Origin: Antedon mediterranea
Taxonomy: Eukaryota; Echinodermata; Crinoidea; Comatulida; Antedonidae
Direction of reading: 5' to 3'
Length of the DNA stretch: 64,000 bases
Assembly: GCF_964355755.1 (NCBI RefSeq)
Contig: NC_092675.1
Coordinates: forward strand, 2,016,312 to 2,080,311
A model generated the notes under the pieces. It did no database searches and was not told the origin of the DNA. It saw nothing but the letters and a program-made list of their open reading frames with translations. Positions 1 through 12,235 of this stretch are shown in pieces. A program made the translations under genes and the position numbers. Every line of letters begins with the position of its first letter. Within the stretch, counting starts at the first letter, position 1.

Positions 1-486
1 CCAAAATGTTTACAATATTGTAAAGTACGAAGAACTTAGATGATATACTGTGCTAACACATTTAGTAAAACTGTGAAGTTGGTTTCAATGAACAAAACGA
101 CAAAACATTTGCAGGTGTAAAGTTGTTAAGAAACATTTCAACAGTCAATAATCTAATTGTATACTCTTATTCAGTAACGTTATAAGTGTTCTCAATTATC
201 ACCGGAGCAAATATCAATCAATTGACAGATTACTAGTTGAGAATTTAGCTTGAGATGGTATAGTTGCCAAACCTGAGATTGAAAAAGGGAAAGAAAAAAA
301 AAAAAAACATACCCGTCAAAACACTGAATAATGATATTATTCGCAAGTAAGATTAGGCAACCTTTGCTTTCACAATATAATTAAATTATTTAAATAAATT
401 TCTATTTAGAACTAAAAATAAGCACAATGTTATAAGAACATAAATAAAAGTGAAAGTGAATTGTGACGCGTTAGTCTACTCAGGGA
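1..486. other. AT-rich non-coding stretch
   Basis: I see no coding signal or recognisable repeat here. An A-run lies near 294-307. The downstream boundary is the first copy of a dispersed repeat. Confidence 0.5.
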
Positions 487-632
487 GTTGGTCTACTGTA
501 CATGAGCACAATGTGTCGACGACACATAACAACTTTCTTCACTGGTAGGCCTAAGGGTCCCTTCGTGTCGTACAGCTGCAACCAACCGGCGCTCACGACA
601 CAGAGCCGAGATGAACCACACCAGAATAACTT
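487..632. repeat. Dispersed repeat family F, copy 1
   Basis: Shares with 711-830 and 55990-56087 an ordered set of blocks: an ATGTGT(C/G)GACGAC-CAT near-palindrome, a CAACTTTCTTC-like block, and CCTAAGGGTCCCTTCGTGTCG-like sequence. The three copies are clearly related but diverged. It carries no coding capacity of its own; the short reading frame at 502-711 simply crosses it. Class unknown. Confidence 0.6.
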
Positions 633-710
633 CCTACTCTTCCGAAAGATGCACTTTTTTTCTAAATGTAAATATTTAAATGGCGGAATATCTTCACCTG
701 CAGTCTACTA

Positions 711-830
711 GGCTGAATTGCGCACATGTGTGGACGACGCATACTACAACTTTCTACTCCCCTAAGGGTCACTTTGGTGTCGAGTGATGGCCCCAAACAA
801 TGTGTACACCGAGCTGAGCCTCCAGTTCTA
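711..830. repeat. Dispersed repeat family F, copy 2
   Basis: Second copy about 220 bp after the first, with the blocks GGCTGAATT, CACATGTGTGGACGACGCAT, and CCTAAGGGTCACTTTGGTGTCG. The two neighbouring copies could be a local duplication or two insertions. Confidence 0.55.
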
Positions 831-1647
831 AATCCGAGAAGACTTGATCGAGGAGAGCATTGAACCCTTGCCGATTGCAACGTCCCTGTCTCACCTATAA
901 TTTCTCCCCAAGCAAAGCAATCAGCTTTTGATACCAGATTCAGTAGCTGGAAAATGACCTTTCTTCGGAATTACATAATGTCAGTGTTTTAACTCTGAAT
1001 CCTGACATCAAGAAACATTGATAAAACAATAATTTGACTCTGTGGTGAAAAAAGAATTTATTGTAAGGATGATACCGGCAATAGGCTAAATCTGAACAAT
1101 TAATATGCAGGGCCATTTCCCCACCCGTTCATTTTCTTTTCTTTTGATGTGTTACCACAATATACATATTTGATCTACCAACAGGATAGATAAATATTAT
1201 GTATGTGATGTATGCGTCAGATCAAGGCAATCAAGTAACAAGAAACTGAGCTCGCCCTGCCAAGATAGGAACTCGTAACAGTCCTTTGATCTTATGTCTG
1301 GCTGCGACAAATACCAACAATACTGTACTATGTACATGTTCTTGGGCGTGAAATTGATCGTGTCGCAGCCACAGATAAACCATTTGATCGCCGGAGCTCA
1401 CATTCCCTTTGTTGAATTTCCTTGATCAAAACAAGTAGTTAAATTGAATTTTATATTAAACCGGTTTACCTTAATGTTGAATTAATGTACACATATGTAA
1501 TCAGTGCTAAACACCTTGTATAACTACGTTTGATCAAATATACAAATAATTCATATATAATTAAGATGAATAACATAATTGAAGTTTAATCTGTCGACAA
1601 CGTTTGCAGGTGTTTGTTATTTGTAAACTTTCAAAATCAATATATTG
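831..1647. other. Non-coding stretch before a LINE fragment
   Basis: No gene recognised. It contains the small foldback at 1284-1390 and otherwise unremarkable AT-rich sequence. Confidence 0.45.
1284..1390. repeat. Short foldback around GGCTGCGACA
   Basis: The left arm, about 1284-1310, contains GTCTGGCTGCGACA. The right arm, about 1361-1390, contains the complement TGTCGCAGCCACAG, with further partial pairing of TTTGATC. The spacer is about 50 bp. It resembles a small inverted-repeat element remnant. Confidence 0.45.
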
Positions 1648-3536
1648 TTCAAGTTCAAGTTCAAGTTAAAATTTATTGTCAAATACACAGTAAATGAAAT
1701 TTTCCTTCCAAGGTTCAAATTACAATAAAAATAACAACAGTTAAAAACATACAATACTATACAATGGATAAGATAATATATATGAAAATATGCTATGTAT
1801 AAAACATTATGAACAGTAAAAATATTAAAATACTATATAAAGAATAAAATATAAAACGTCTCAAGTTATCTTTTAAATTGCTTGTTGTATTGCCTGATTG
1901 CACACGGAAGAAATGATTTATTATGACGCTCAGTCTTCTTAATTGAAGGAATCATCCTTCCGGATCTACTGAATTTTATAAAGTTAAAAAGAGGATGAGA
2001 CTGGTCGTTAATTATACATTTTAGTTTTTTCTCCATAACCTTATCGCATATATCATGGATAGATGGGACGTTTGCACCTATTACCTTCTTAGCCATTTTT
2101 ATTATTCTCTGTAATTTATTTGAGTTATACTTAGATAAACTATTTAGCCATACAATACAGCAAAATGTTAATATGGACTGTATCATAGCCTGATGGAATA
2201 GAGACAGCGCATCTCTGCCAATATTAAAGTTTCTTAATTTCCTTAAGAAGTACAATCTTTGGTTTGCCTTCGCATAGACTTTGGCAGTGTTGGCGTTCCA
2301 TGACAGTTTTTCATCTATCCATACTCCTAAATATTTATGTTCACTAGTTGTGCGGACATCATTATCTTTGATATTTAAAGGTATAAGTTGCCTCTTAATT
2401 TTACGAAAGTCAAACACAATTTCCTTTGTTTTATTTACATTAATACTTAGACAGTTCATATCACACCAGTTAATTATATTATTAACTTCAGTTCTATACG
2501 TGCTCTCATCATTGTTTACAATTAAGCCTGTGATACAGGTGTCATCAGCAAATTTAACTATTTGACATGATTCACTTCTAAGGTCACTTGTATATAATGT
2601 GAACAACAATGGAGATAACACGCATCCCTGTGGGGCACCGGTGTTTGAAACAATGATATCAGACAAAACATTATCAATTCTAACACGCTGGGTTCTGTTT
2701 TTCAAGAAATCTCTGATCCATAGACAAACAAAAGGATTAACATTCATACTAACTAATTTATCAAGAAGTATGTTTGGTTTCATTGAATTGAAAGCCGAAG
2801 AAAAATCTAAAAATAACGTCCTTACATATTGCCTAGGTTTATCCAAAGTTTCATAGATTGGATGCAAGAGGGTAGTTATTGCATCGTCGACACCTCTATT
2901 ACTACAGTATGCAAACTGATTATTATCAACAAAAGGCAACGTTTCCTTAATCAATACATCTTTAAATAGCCTCTCAAAGCACTTTGTAATAATTTGGGTT
3001 AGCGCAACAGGACGATAATCATTTAATATTTTCGGCTTAGGTACTTTATTTATTGGGGCTATTATTGAATACTTCCACATGCATGGGACACAAGAAGAGC
3101 TTAACGACCAGTTAAATAATCTACAAAAGATAGGCGCAAGTTGTTTATAGCATGACTTTAAAATATTTCCAGTTAGTTTATCTGACCCAGCTGCTTTATT
3201 TGGCTTAACACCCTTAAATACTTTCTCAACTGAAAGCAGATCAAATTCAGGTACATCAGATTTGGTTGTATTTAACTCTAGGTTCAGTTTAACATCATTA
3301 TCATTAGTATTATTAATTTGGTCATCATTATCAAATCTGTTAAAAAATATATTTAGTTTATTTGCAAAGTCCAATGGTCGGGATCCGGATGGAAATATTG
3401 TTGTGTTCTGCCTTTTCGCGTTTCCAATAACTTTCTTTAATCCATTCCATGCTTGCTTGGGGTTACCGCTATCAAAATCATTCTTTATTTTCTCTCCAAA
3501 TAAATATACAATGAAATTATGTAGGTGATAGGTCAC
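1648..3536 (-). mobile_element. 5'-truncated non-LTR retrotransposon (Rex1/CR1-like)
   Basis: The element lies on the minus strand. Its 3' end is at 1648-1665, where three TTCAAG units (AACTTG-type repeats when read in the element's sense) form a short tandem tail. An AATAAA inside the sense-strand sequence GACAATAAATTT lies just before this tail. The body is a 3' UTR (about 1666-1865) and a reverse transcriptase reading frame (1866-3536). The endonuclease part is missing, so the copy is 5'-truncated somewhere near 3510-3536, as is usual for LINE insertions. Clade assignment rests on the RT motif style and C-terminal SGR...FLP.AI block and is approximate. Confidence 0.8.
1866..3536 (-). pseudogene. 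Reverse transcriptase of truncated LINE
   Basis: About 556 codons are open without a stop. Visible RT landmarks in order are NDYRPVALTQIITKCFERL, LFLDFSSAFNSMKP with the first catalytic Asp, GAPQGCVLSPLLFTLY, KFADDTCI with the FADD catalytic pair, and EHKYLGVWIDEKL. The C-terminal region with SRSGRMIPSIKKTERHNKSF matches the end seen in Rex1/jockey-like polymerases. The frame opens at a GTG (3536), with no ATG upstream of the RT, so the coding region begins inside the element rather than at a true start. No endonuclease domain is present. The open frame suggests a young but dead-on-arrival insertion. Confidence 0.85.
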
Positions 3537-5099
3537 GCTGCATATACAATAATATAAATAACTATTGTATAATCTGTGTTACCTTATTATATTTAGCTAC
3601 ATTCCATTATACTTAGTTACAAATAAACCGCCATTTGATATTTGATGGTGTTCATTGTGTACAATTAAATACGCGATACAAATGTATTGCTTGTTCTACA
3701 GTAGTAAACAGTTTTCGATTCCCGCTATAACAAAATGTTGTTTTCACAAAATAGCCTACTATGAAAAGTGCCACCAACGAGCATAACGGTTGTAACAAGC
3801 ATGAAATGATACACGACATTACATTCATCACCGAGAATGGTGGTCAATGTTTCACATCGATTTAGACCCTGTGTAAAACCTGGACTGAGGGTCGAAAGAA
3901 AACGTCAAACTCAATGTCATTTTGTTCGTGTGAATGAGCGTATGCATGACAGTTTTACGCTGCAACCCTGACCTTTGTCCTCTTGCGCACTAATGTGAAT
4001 AGGTATTATTAAGAATGATCAAACATTAATTACGATCACTTCTCTATTTTTAATATAAAAAAAAGATGGTCGAAACTATTATACTCTAGAGAGCGGATGA
4101 AGGTCATAAGTGTCTAGTAGAAGATGATTGTTATACTCCAGAATGCACTATACTTAGTGTCATAATTTCAATTAAACTATAGGCCTAAGTATTGATTATG
4201 GTAAAACCTATATATCCGAGGTCACATCTCCTTACTAAATTGAAAGTGCTGTTACTTAGTATGTGACTATTAGCATTAGAAGCAGAGGAATCTTTATAAA
4301 ATAATTTAAATAATAAGAGAGAATGAAAAAAAAAAAGAACTAAAAAGTCATTTTACCCTGCTACTCAATATATATCCTAATATGAGCGTTTGTTTATGAT
4401 ACACACTGCATTTGTAGATTTAAAAAGTCGATGTACATCATCTTCTTTGTCTTTCGTAGAAATCTTTTTGGGATTTTATAAACATTAAAACATTTCAAAT
4501 GTCTGATTTTCTATACATGTTGTACAGATACCAATAACACTCACGAATTCGAGGTTTATAATGTAGGACGATCAGATCACAAAGAACAGACAGAACATAA
4601 ACCCAGTCAGGTGAATAGTGTGACCTTTAACCCTAATTTTGTTTTAAATTTTATTATAGACCAAGTTTTATTGTAATTAGCCTAATCGTTAACATATTTT
4701 ACTTAAATGATTAATATAACAAACATGTATTATCTAAAAATCTTAAGAAACAAGAACATCGGCCCCCGCCCGGGTGTGGACCCACCTCAGATGTCATTAC
4801 AACTTAACAACATAGTTTAAGATCCAATTTACACATTACCGGTACCTCAAATAAAGGATAATCATAATTATGCTATTATTCTTAAAGGAAATGTGTAATA
4901 TAATATAAGAATATTTTTTGGAACTTTAGCATCACTTAAAGACATAAAATATATTATCAAAATACACACGGTTGAATTCACAAGTCAATTACAAAATGTT
5001 CATAACCAAGACGAACATAAAACATGACATTTGATTTTGCCTAATGTTAAAGTTACACTATCATACACTATAACAAATGTAAAACACGTACACCTGCGT
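3537..5099. other. Gene-free AT-rich stretch
   Basis: I find no exon-like sequence, RNA gene or recognisable repeat here. One TAGGCCTA palindrome occurs near 4182. Confidence 0.45.
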
Positions 5100-5125
5100 G
5101 TATCCTTGCCATTTGATTGGTTAAT
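5100..5125. repeat. Dispersed repeat core GTATCCTTGCCATTTGATTG, copy 1
   Basis: The core GTATCCTTGCCATTTGATTG followed by GTTAAT recurs with few changes at 33955-33980 and, more diverged, at 35006-35033. It includes an inverted CCAAT-like GATTGG. The flanks diverge quickly, so the true element limits are not visible. Confidence 0.5.
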
Positions 5126-6090
5126 TTCGTTACACGCTGTATCGCACATTCAGGGTTTTTGTAAACTACGCGCGAGAGAATTGTCCCCCGAAAACATGAA
5201 CAATGAAGATTAATAAAATCAGACGTCGAATTGGCCGATTGTTCTTTTTTTCCCGAAAACGCACTGTTTAGAAACATAAATTGAATAGCTTTAATGCGAC
5301 TTAAGAAATCATGAAATACAAATTAGGATTTTGAAAATGCTGAGATTAGTAAAAGTGAACATCCTCTCACGGTGTTAGCCTACTTTAGCCGACTAGGTCG
5401 CGGTTGAATTATCTTTTATGGGCGCTAAATGTATAAGATGTCGTAGATTTGAGTGTTTAAAAAGGACGCCATGTATATTACTACGAATTCTAAAAATGCA
5501 TAAACTGCATACAAAATAAATATTAAGAATATATACGGTATAGCCTCCATTTGAGCTATCAAGTTTGTCTGTTACGACATACGTGTCGTGGAAATAACTA
5601 CCGAACGTGACATTATAATAGGTTTCTTCGTTAAAAACAAATATGAACAAATTAGCTATTTGTAAGCTGTTTACATTGCTGAAATCAACAATTAAATAAG
5701 GCAAACAAAGTTTAATCGTTAATGCTATATATATATAATAAGATTTAACCAGGTCTTAATTCACTTTCACATCGAAGAGAAACGATTATTGTATGTACCC
5801 ATTTTCATTAAAAAAAAAGTGTTAATGGTACAATTCTAAATTTGACCACAAATAAGAAATACAGGGATGACATGAATGGCTTGTGTACAATAAACAACAG
5901 CAAATGTCACAGTCGACAAAATGATACTAGTTCGTTAATTAGTACATTAATTAATGGCAATTAAATGTCACACGTTCTTACATTTTCCAATAATATGATA
6001 TCATTTTGTGTGTAGTGGGAGGTGCTAGAACGTTCGTGGTGATGACGTTACGCTGCAGTGAGTGATTGAGGTCGCATTTCCACTGATGAA
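5126..6090. other. Upstream flank of the GPCR gene
   Basis: Non-coding. A minus-strand open stretch at 5393-5704 lacks an ATG and any family resemblance. A TA microsatellite lies near 5729-5740. Confidence 0.45.
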
Positions 6091-6125
6091 CCGATATAAG
6101 ACTTTTCACCACTCAGTGCCTTAGT
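6091..6125 (+). promoter_or_regulatory. Possible core promoter of the GPCR gene
   Basis: A TATA-like CGATATAAG at about 6090-6098 is followed about 25-30 bases later by a TCAGTGCC stretch that could act as an initiator. A CRE-like half site, TGACGTTACG, lies upstream at about 6043. Together they would give a 5' leader of about 320 bases before the ATG at 6447. This is inference from spacing only. Confidence 0.25.
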
Positions 6126-6446
6126 ATTGTCGTGATCGAATTCAACCAATGTTGTTGCATACGAAACAAGACGAGGGACTAGTGTAGCAGCTATATTCTA
6201 TAAACAGCTTCATTCAAATAGAATGATTTAATTTATAAGGAATGCTTACAAGCTAAAATCTGTATTAAACATTGGGTTAGCGTCTATGTGTCTGAAACGT
6301 AATATAATTATCATCCAAATTATATTAGTATAACAATGTACGTGGTAAGTTAGTGTACGGAATTGAATGCTTCGGACGCGACGAAATCGCCTGTACTTTT
6401 ACACGTGAATTGTCAGTAAATACGCGCAGATAATTTAGCTGTGAAA

Positions 6447-7535
6447 ATGTTTAACAATACAGAATACGAGGACAATCAGACGACGATGGCTTCACCACCA
6501 CATACAAAGTATCATCAACCGTCTCGTATGATCGCCGAAGGAGTGATTTTTCTACTGGCATTCACTGGCAATACCGCTCTTTTAGCCTGGATGATTGTGA
6601 ACATTAAAAAGCGAATTCGCTTTCATAGTTATATTATATCGTTAGCAGTCGCTGATCTTTCTGTAGCGTTGTTTGCCGTACTAGGCGAGTTGATTCGAGA
6701 GACGCAGGACCGGCGTTGGTCGGCGTCTGACGGAGCTTGTCGTGTTTTTATGCTTGTACAGGTTATAACATTAATGGCTTCTAATTATATGATTGCTGCC
6801 ATTGCGATCGATCGACATCATTCCCTATTCAGTCCACTAAAGAAGCCACTTGACTCAGCTAAATTGATTTGCATTGCGTGGACATTAGCCTGCATATTTG
6901 CAACACCTCAACTTTTTGTTTTTGAAAAACGTGAACACAATGGAGAGCCAATGTGTCTTACAAGATTTGACAATCAAAACGATTCAGAAAAAACTATATA
7001 TATAGTTTACGCATCTGTGTTTGCCTTTTTCATTCCGTTCTTTTTTATAACATTTGCATATGTGCGCATTGTGGCCAAGTTATGGAATACACGCCATAGT
7101 TCATTACCTGATTCGCAGTACAAGAAGAAAACACGCGTTCGTACGTTAAAAATGACGTGCGCAATTATAATGGTTTTCATTCTATGTGGGTTTCCATATT
7201 TCGCTACCGAACTTTACGTGGCCGTAAACCCTCCACAACCACTAAACTCATCTGGGAAAACTCCATGGCAACTTAAAATCTACAGTGTATTTTCTATTTT
7301 GGCTGTTAGCAACAGTGCCGTTAACCCGTACATATTTTTTCTATTTTACGCATTTCGCCAAGCGCGTCAGAATTGTGTGAGTGCATTGGCGTCATCCAGA
7401 ACTCGTGTGCGCAGTTACAGAGCCGCATCGCAGACAGACAACACTAAGCGAACAGTAGTAGAGCTTGAGGAAACGAACCGTGTTGTGGGACACTACGGTG
7501 AACGTCTCGAAGAAGACACTGGAAGCAAAGTCTAG
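6447..7535 (+). CDS. Class A neuropeptide-type G-protein-coupled receptor, single exon
   Basis: A 362-residue seven-transmembrane receptor, expected at the plasma membrane and coupling a peptide ligand to G proteins. The ATG at 6447 is chosen; the frame is open two codons earlier but only from a GTG. Visible landmarks are N-glycosylation sequons near residues 3 and 12, GN in TM1 (41-42), LAVADL in TM2 (66-71), a Cys at the start of TM3 (98) pairing with an ECL2 Cys (170), a DRH triplet (122-124) in place of DRY, RVRTLKMT at the base of TM6, and NSAVNPYIFF in TM7. RT(L/V)KMT, together with the FEKREHNGEPMC loop, places it in the group of vasopressin/oxytocin, GnRH/corazonin and NPS/CCAP receptors. 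The ligand cannot be told. The TM6 motif reads CGFP instead of CWxP and TM7 ends NPxxF. The C-tail is rich in Ser, Thr and Glu. No intron is needed. Confidence 0.88.
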   Translation: MFNNTEYEDNQTTMASPPHTKYHQPSRMIAEGVIFLLAFTGNTALLAWMIVNIKKRIRFHSYIISLAVADLSVALFAVLGELIRETQDRRWSASDGACRVFMLVQVITLMASNYMIAAIAIDRHHSLFSPLKKPLDSAKLICIAWTLACIFATPQLFVFEKREHNGEPMCLTRFDNQNDSEKTIYIVYASVFAFFIPFFFITFAYVRIVAKLWNTRHSSLPDSQYKKKTRVRTLKMTCAIIMVFILCGFPYFATELYVAVNPPQPLNSSGKTPWQLKIYSVFSILAVSNSAVNPYIFFLFYAFRQARQNCVSALASSRTRVRSYRAASQTDNTKRTVVELEETNRVVGHYGERLEEDTGSKV

Positions 7536-8525
7536 TGAAGAACGCACAATATTTTCAATCAAGGTTAGCAATTTAATCAAAACTGTTATTAAACACCTCT
7601 ATTAATTAGTATCTAGCAAAATGGAATATAAAATGTAACGCAAGGATGACGATAGTGAGTTCTTGAATTGATTAAGACAACTGATTCTATCTTAAGCCAG
7701 CCTTACATTATGATATTAATATATGTATGGATCGGTTCATTCCTAATCCATACTCTATTTCAAGGCGTTTAATGTGTGCCATTGTTCTAAATAACACAAT
7801 AAGATTGCCTTATACATAACGCATGATGACGTATCGTTAAAATTAATGCTGATTAGCCTAAAAGTATATTCGCGTATTTTAGCTGCTATGGTATTAAACA
7901 ATTCCGTTTAAATAGTTCACATAATGCTCTAGTACATTCGTATTCAAATGTTCAAATGTGAGTTCAAAATCCTTGATATAACTAAACTACCTAAGTGTTA
8001 CACATTACCACCCGAGTACATTCTTTAATATATTGTTAAATATTGTAAATTAATTAAGAAAATGTTGTTTGCTCTGCCACACCATGGAAGAAGATTGTCT
8101 TTCCTATATTTGTCATAATATATATTATATAAATACAACTGTGCTTCAACGAGGTCTATTAAAACTATAAACAAACAATATTGATTTGATAGTTTTATCA
8201 CAATAAGTTTGATTTATAGTTGGTTTACTTACATAGTATCTTAAAATAAGTACAATGTTGATAGTCTCGTTAAAAAAACAAAGATTTGTAATGTTCAGCG
8301 TAATTTACCACAAGTTGTCATAAAACTCAAGAAACCATTACTTTGACTTGACTGATCATATCCTGCTAGAGTAACAACACAAGTTCATGCATTTTGGATA
8401 AAAATACGTTTCCAATACAAATACAATTTTAATGCGTTTTAAAATGTAGGTCTATAATTCCCTCATCCATTTATTGATAAACTATCGGTTTAGCTATTCT
8501 AATCATGTGACTACCGACACATTTT
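7536..8525. other. 3' flank of the GPCR gene
   Basis: No further gene. An ATTAAA at about 7589 is a candidate polyadenylation signal. The remainder is AT-rich and featureless to me. Confidence 0.4.
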
Positions 8526-8600
8526 TTTATTATTTCATTTCATTTTATTCGAAATTTATATCTTGAAGGATAAATACACGCACAATGTAAAGCTCTATTT
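8526..8600 (-). repeat. LINE 3' end relic with (GAAAT)n tail
   Basis: Read on the minus strand, a TATTTATCCTTCAAGATA-like stretch is followed by ATAAA and a short GAAAT repeat. The same architecture (ATCCTT, AATAAA, short tandem tail) occurs at 13687-13730 and resembles non-LTR element ends. No coding sequence is attached. Confidence 0.35.
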
Positions 8601-8838
8601 ATTTTCGTTTTTGTCCTTAAAGTAGCTGTTAGCTCTCATTATTTTAGATATTATTTTTAATTTGTTTTAAATTCGTCAGTTGACACGAATTTGATACTGA
8701 ATTTATCAATGAATTTCAGATGATTGATGTTGAAGTATAATGTGATTGTAAAAATAATGTGCTTTGTGAATGGTTATCGGTAATAGGCCTAAATATATGA
8801 CATTGAGAATGTAGTATTCTTATGTATTTTTAATATAT

Positions 8839-8866
8839 AGATTCAGATTCAGATTCAGATTCAGAT
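8839..8866. repeat. Hexanucleotide microsatellite (GATTCA)n
   Basis: About four and a half perfect GATTCA units. It could be the 3' tail of a lost LINE or a simple microsatellite. Confidence 0.7.
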
Positions 8867-9217
8867 AATATAGAGTGTGGCGTGTGATTTTTGACATTCA
8901 AGCAGTTTAATAATTCCTATTATGCATGTTCTAATAGTAAACGCGTTGAATTAATGTCCCTGTAAGGGTTCTTCCACAACTCTAATCCTATTTTACAGAT
9001 AGTATAAAAACACTTATACACTTTTCTAATTTCTTTTGTTTTCTGTTGGAAAATGTACATTTGTCGTCGATCGTTATCAATTCAATTCGGTTTTCAACTG
9101 AAGTGAAATAAAATTATAATGGCTATACTGATACAAATTATCGTCCGTAGTACAAACAGTTATAAATCTATTTTTGACCCAAATAACCAAATATTGCTAT
9201 TTTAAAGCTATTATTTA

Positions 9218-9672
9218 TTATGTTTTGATCGAGTTGTCAAAATCGTTTCTCATTGAAAATACGCGGATTAGGTTTGCATCCGAGTTGCGCAAAGAAGCTA
9301 GATACATTATCATTGCCTGGACCATTTTTGAAAAATAGTTAATAGATTCTTGACATAAACTGACACAGTAATCTATGGTCATCACTATTATTATTTCTCC
9401 TACAACGTCAATATAATCCTCACGATTACCATAGTAATTCAACATCATTAATGTCTCCTCATGGTAATGAGCTTCAAAATCATCACCATCTTTTCTTTCA
9501 TTTTCATCGTTGTCGTCATTATGTATTTCATGAGCTTATTATTAGCTATTGTTATTTGAACATCACTGTATTTAATTTCCAGCGTTACATAGGACCCAGA
9601 TGTATCAGTACCCTCCTCTTGACAAACTGGGACTGACGAGACTACCCTCTCTTTCCCCTTATAAAATATCAT
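9218..9672 (-). other. Weak coding-like stretch, possible decayed LINE endonuclease
   Basis: The minus frame from 9672 reads MIFYKGKERVVSSVPVCQEE and then continues with EIKYSDVQITIANN, which resembles the 'GG(V/S)A(I/M)(F/Y)...(V/I)TI.N' pattern of LINE endonuclease domains. It stops at 9448, and a second open stretch of 76 codons follows directly. Neither has a family match I can assert, and the second half looks like random AT-rich translation. This may be a relic or chance. Confidence 0.2.
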
Positions 9673-9782
9673 GGCTTCACCCTTGTTACATATTGGTCAT
9701 CCTCTCCCCTCTCCTCCCCAGCCCCACCCCGAGTCACCCAACACATTATTACGATCGACTTGTAAATAATATGCTAAATTGA

Positions 9783-10412
9783 TCATAGGAATTGCCCGTA
9801 CTTATACTAATGTAACAAATTAAATTAAAATATGTAAAATGAAATACGAATTAACACTCCTCTCGTAATAGGTTGATAACACTTGGAGTGACATGGTTCT
9901 GGAACTATAAATTAATATCAAATACAAGATTTTAAATCTTTCGGGACTTTTAACAGTATTAGTTTTACAAAGGAGGAAAAATGAAACACAAGTAGCGAAC
10001 GGAAAATTTCAATTACTAACGTTTCTATGGAAACTGGTCATAACTTAGACGCAGGATTAACCTAAAAGTGTTGTTTTACATGTTGTCCGCTAAGCACAAA
10101 TAAAATGCTCTGCGCTATTAGCAATGCATTGTAACATTTAAATCGTATATTCCGCTCCTAACAATGTTAAGTTAGTATAAGCCTATTCACAGTTAATATT
10201 CAGTACTGGTATAACCACAATAAAAAAAGAATAGTACATGATTCACGAGGCATGAATTTCCGGTCAATTATATTTACAATATTTCCAGACAATAAAACAT
10301 ATTTAAAACAGAATTTAAACATCGGTACTTTTTCCACAAGGCCTTATTTTAGTAAAGTCACTTCGCGTTTAAAAGAAATAACAATAAATTCACATAATGA
10401 AGTTCAGGTTTA
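9783..10412. other. Gene-free stretch
   Basis: AT-rich non-coding sequence. I recognise nothing in it. Confidence 0.45.
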
Positions 10413-10507
10413 GTTATTTACTTACCCGGGTAGCCTATGTTGCCCTAATGGACCAATTATCGATAACTTTTGTGGGGAGAGCACCAACCTACTCGGGTAA
10501 ATAATGA
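10413..10507. repeat. Short MITE-like element, family B, copy 1
   Basis: About 95 bp with terminal inverted repeats: the left end TTATTTACTTACCCGGGTAG pairs with the complement of the right end CTACTCGGGTAAATAATG. The interior contains ATGGACCAATTATCGATAACT. A second copy sharing the interior and one end lies at 14336-14412. Confidence 0.6.
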
Positions 10508-10536
10508 ATGTGAATAAATGAATACAAATACAGTTA

Positions 10537-10715
10537 AGCGTGGTTCCCACTAGCGACGCAACAGAAGGACGTAACGCAACGCAAGTGGATTGACCAATCA
10601 CAAGCGATGGCTTATTCGCTTGTGATTGCTAACTGTCTATAACTTCACTTGTCATTGGTTAAAACGCTTGCGTTGCGTTTACGTCCTTGCGTTACGTTCT
10701 AGTGGGAACCAAGCT
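10537..10715. mobile_element. PIF/Harbinger-like MITE, family A, copy 1
   Basis: Inverted termini AGCGTGGTTCCCACTAG and, at the other end, CTAGTGGGAACCAAGCT, flanked by direct TTA on both sides (10534-10536 and 10716-10718). The arms extend inwards through GACGTAACGCAACGCAAG and its complement CTTGCGTTGCGTTTACGTC. It is too short for a transposase. The 3-bp TWA duplication is the hallmark of PIF/Harbinger elements, so that superfamily is inferred. Related copies lie at 36367-36509 and 63554-63699. Confidence 0.8.
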
Positions 10716-10718
10716 TTA

Positions 10719-12235
10719 GACAACTGCCAAAGACAGAAGTTATATAAAGAAAACTCATAAAGGAAGAGAACAAATACGGTAAGTTTTGAACAACATTGAA
10801 ATACATATCCTTTCTTAAAGAGATAAGCATATACATGAACATATTATATCACACACTTTTAGAAACAAACATACACACTACACGTTTACATATAAACTGA
10901 AGCCAAACGGCATCAAACATTATTCAATAATACATCTGGATTAAATAATATTTCTATACCTTTTATATGTTAAACTATTACCTTTGTCATTTATGTTTGT
11001 CTGTTAATGAAATCCAGTAGAGGTCTAAAGTAAAGATGAATACAATCATAGATAACAGAAATCAAGATGATAGAATAATATCAATCTACGGTATCATGTC
11101 TTGCGACAATAAACAGCCTGCAGTTTCGTTACTGCTGTCGACAATCTTCGTCACACATGGATTATAATAATTTATTTAGGTGTTAATGATGGGCCAGTTG
11201 TTGTAGTAGACCAGATACTGTAGGCCATTTAATTGTCGCTAGACACAATACCGTACGATAGTCGGCAGATAGAATCTTAGTGGTAATGTTTCACTAACTG
11301 CTATGAATATAAATTGACATTAATATAACGTAACTTTAATTGAATATACGATGCTGTTCATATACGTGTTTCTGAACTTTTCTCAATGCTGTTAATTAGG
11401 TAGGGAGCGTAATGACAGTATACGCTTATATAGGCCACGGGCATACTGTTTATTGGGGAAAATAATTGTGTAGTCTTTGAAATAAGATGATATTTAATTT
11501 CTTAATTGATTGTTATCCATGAAAAGGAAAACTAATTTGAGATAATTCGATCTAATTCGATAGAGACAACTCGTGTAATCTCTGTAAATTGAAAACTTTA
11601 AAAAATAAAATGTTATGAATTGTAGTATATTCCCCAATGAATTCAACCAGCGCCATTATAATACGAAAACATTTTCATTCTACATGATAGACACATTAAG
11701 AACGATTTAAAAAATAAACCAACGGAGTTTGAAGTCACTGAATAAGATAGGTCATCTCTTATTACCTAATCTCTCTTAGTGTCCAATTAAATCAAATACA
11801 CTACGATATAATAACAATTAAACTGTCTTTTAAGCTAGTTCAAAAGTTCAGTATTTTTTTTATGTCTCAGAATTTTAAAATTCCAATGTCCAAGAGAGGT
11901 ATAATTGCAGTTTCTTACAATGTTCGTATGGTTAATTAATGTTATCGAGCTGTTTATATATAAAAAAAAACACTTATGTACAACTAAGGAAGCATGCATC
12001 CTCCACTGACAAATATTTATCTGTATTTCTGTATCAAATTCATGTGACAAGATATTTTAAACAACTAACCAGGATAAAACTAATATACAATATTACACCT
12101 TTAATTACAGAGGTTTAACAACAATGTTACTCCATTTCAAGCACATAGACCTAATATTACACTAAGGCAATAATAGCATTAGCTACCGGTCATTAAAATA
12201 TTGAGCAATCAAAATGTCTCCGTTCTTGAAAGATG
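10719..12235. other. Gene-free AT-rich stretch
   Basis: No host exon, RNA gene or repeat that I can name. Short open stretches here look like chance in AT-rich DNA. Confidence 0.45.

Noticed and set aside
2281-3528. Several plus-strand reading frames of 85-94 codons
   Set aside because: Antisense shadows of the truncated LINE reverse transcriptase.
5393-5704. 103-codon minus-strand open stretch near the GPCR
   Set aside because: No ATG at its start, no family resemblance, and composition typical of AT-rich non-coding DNA.
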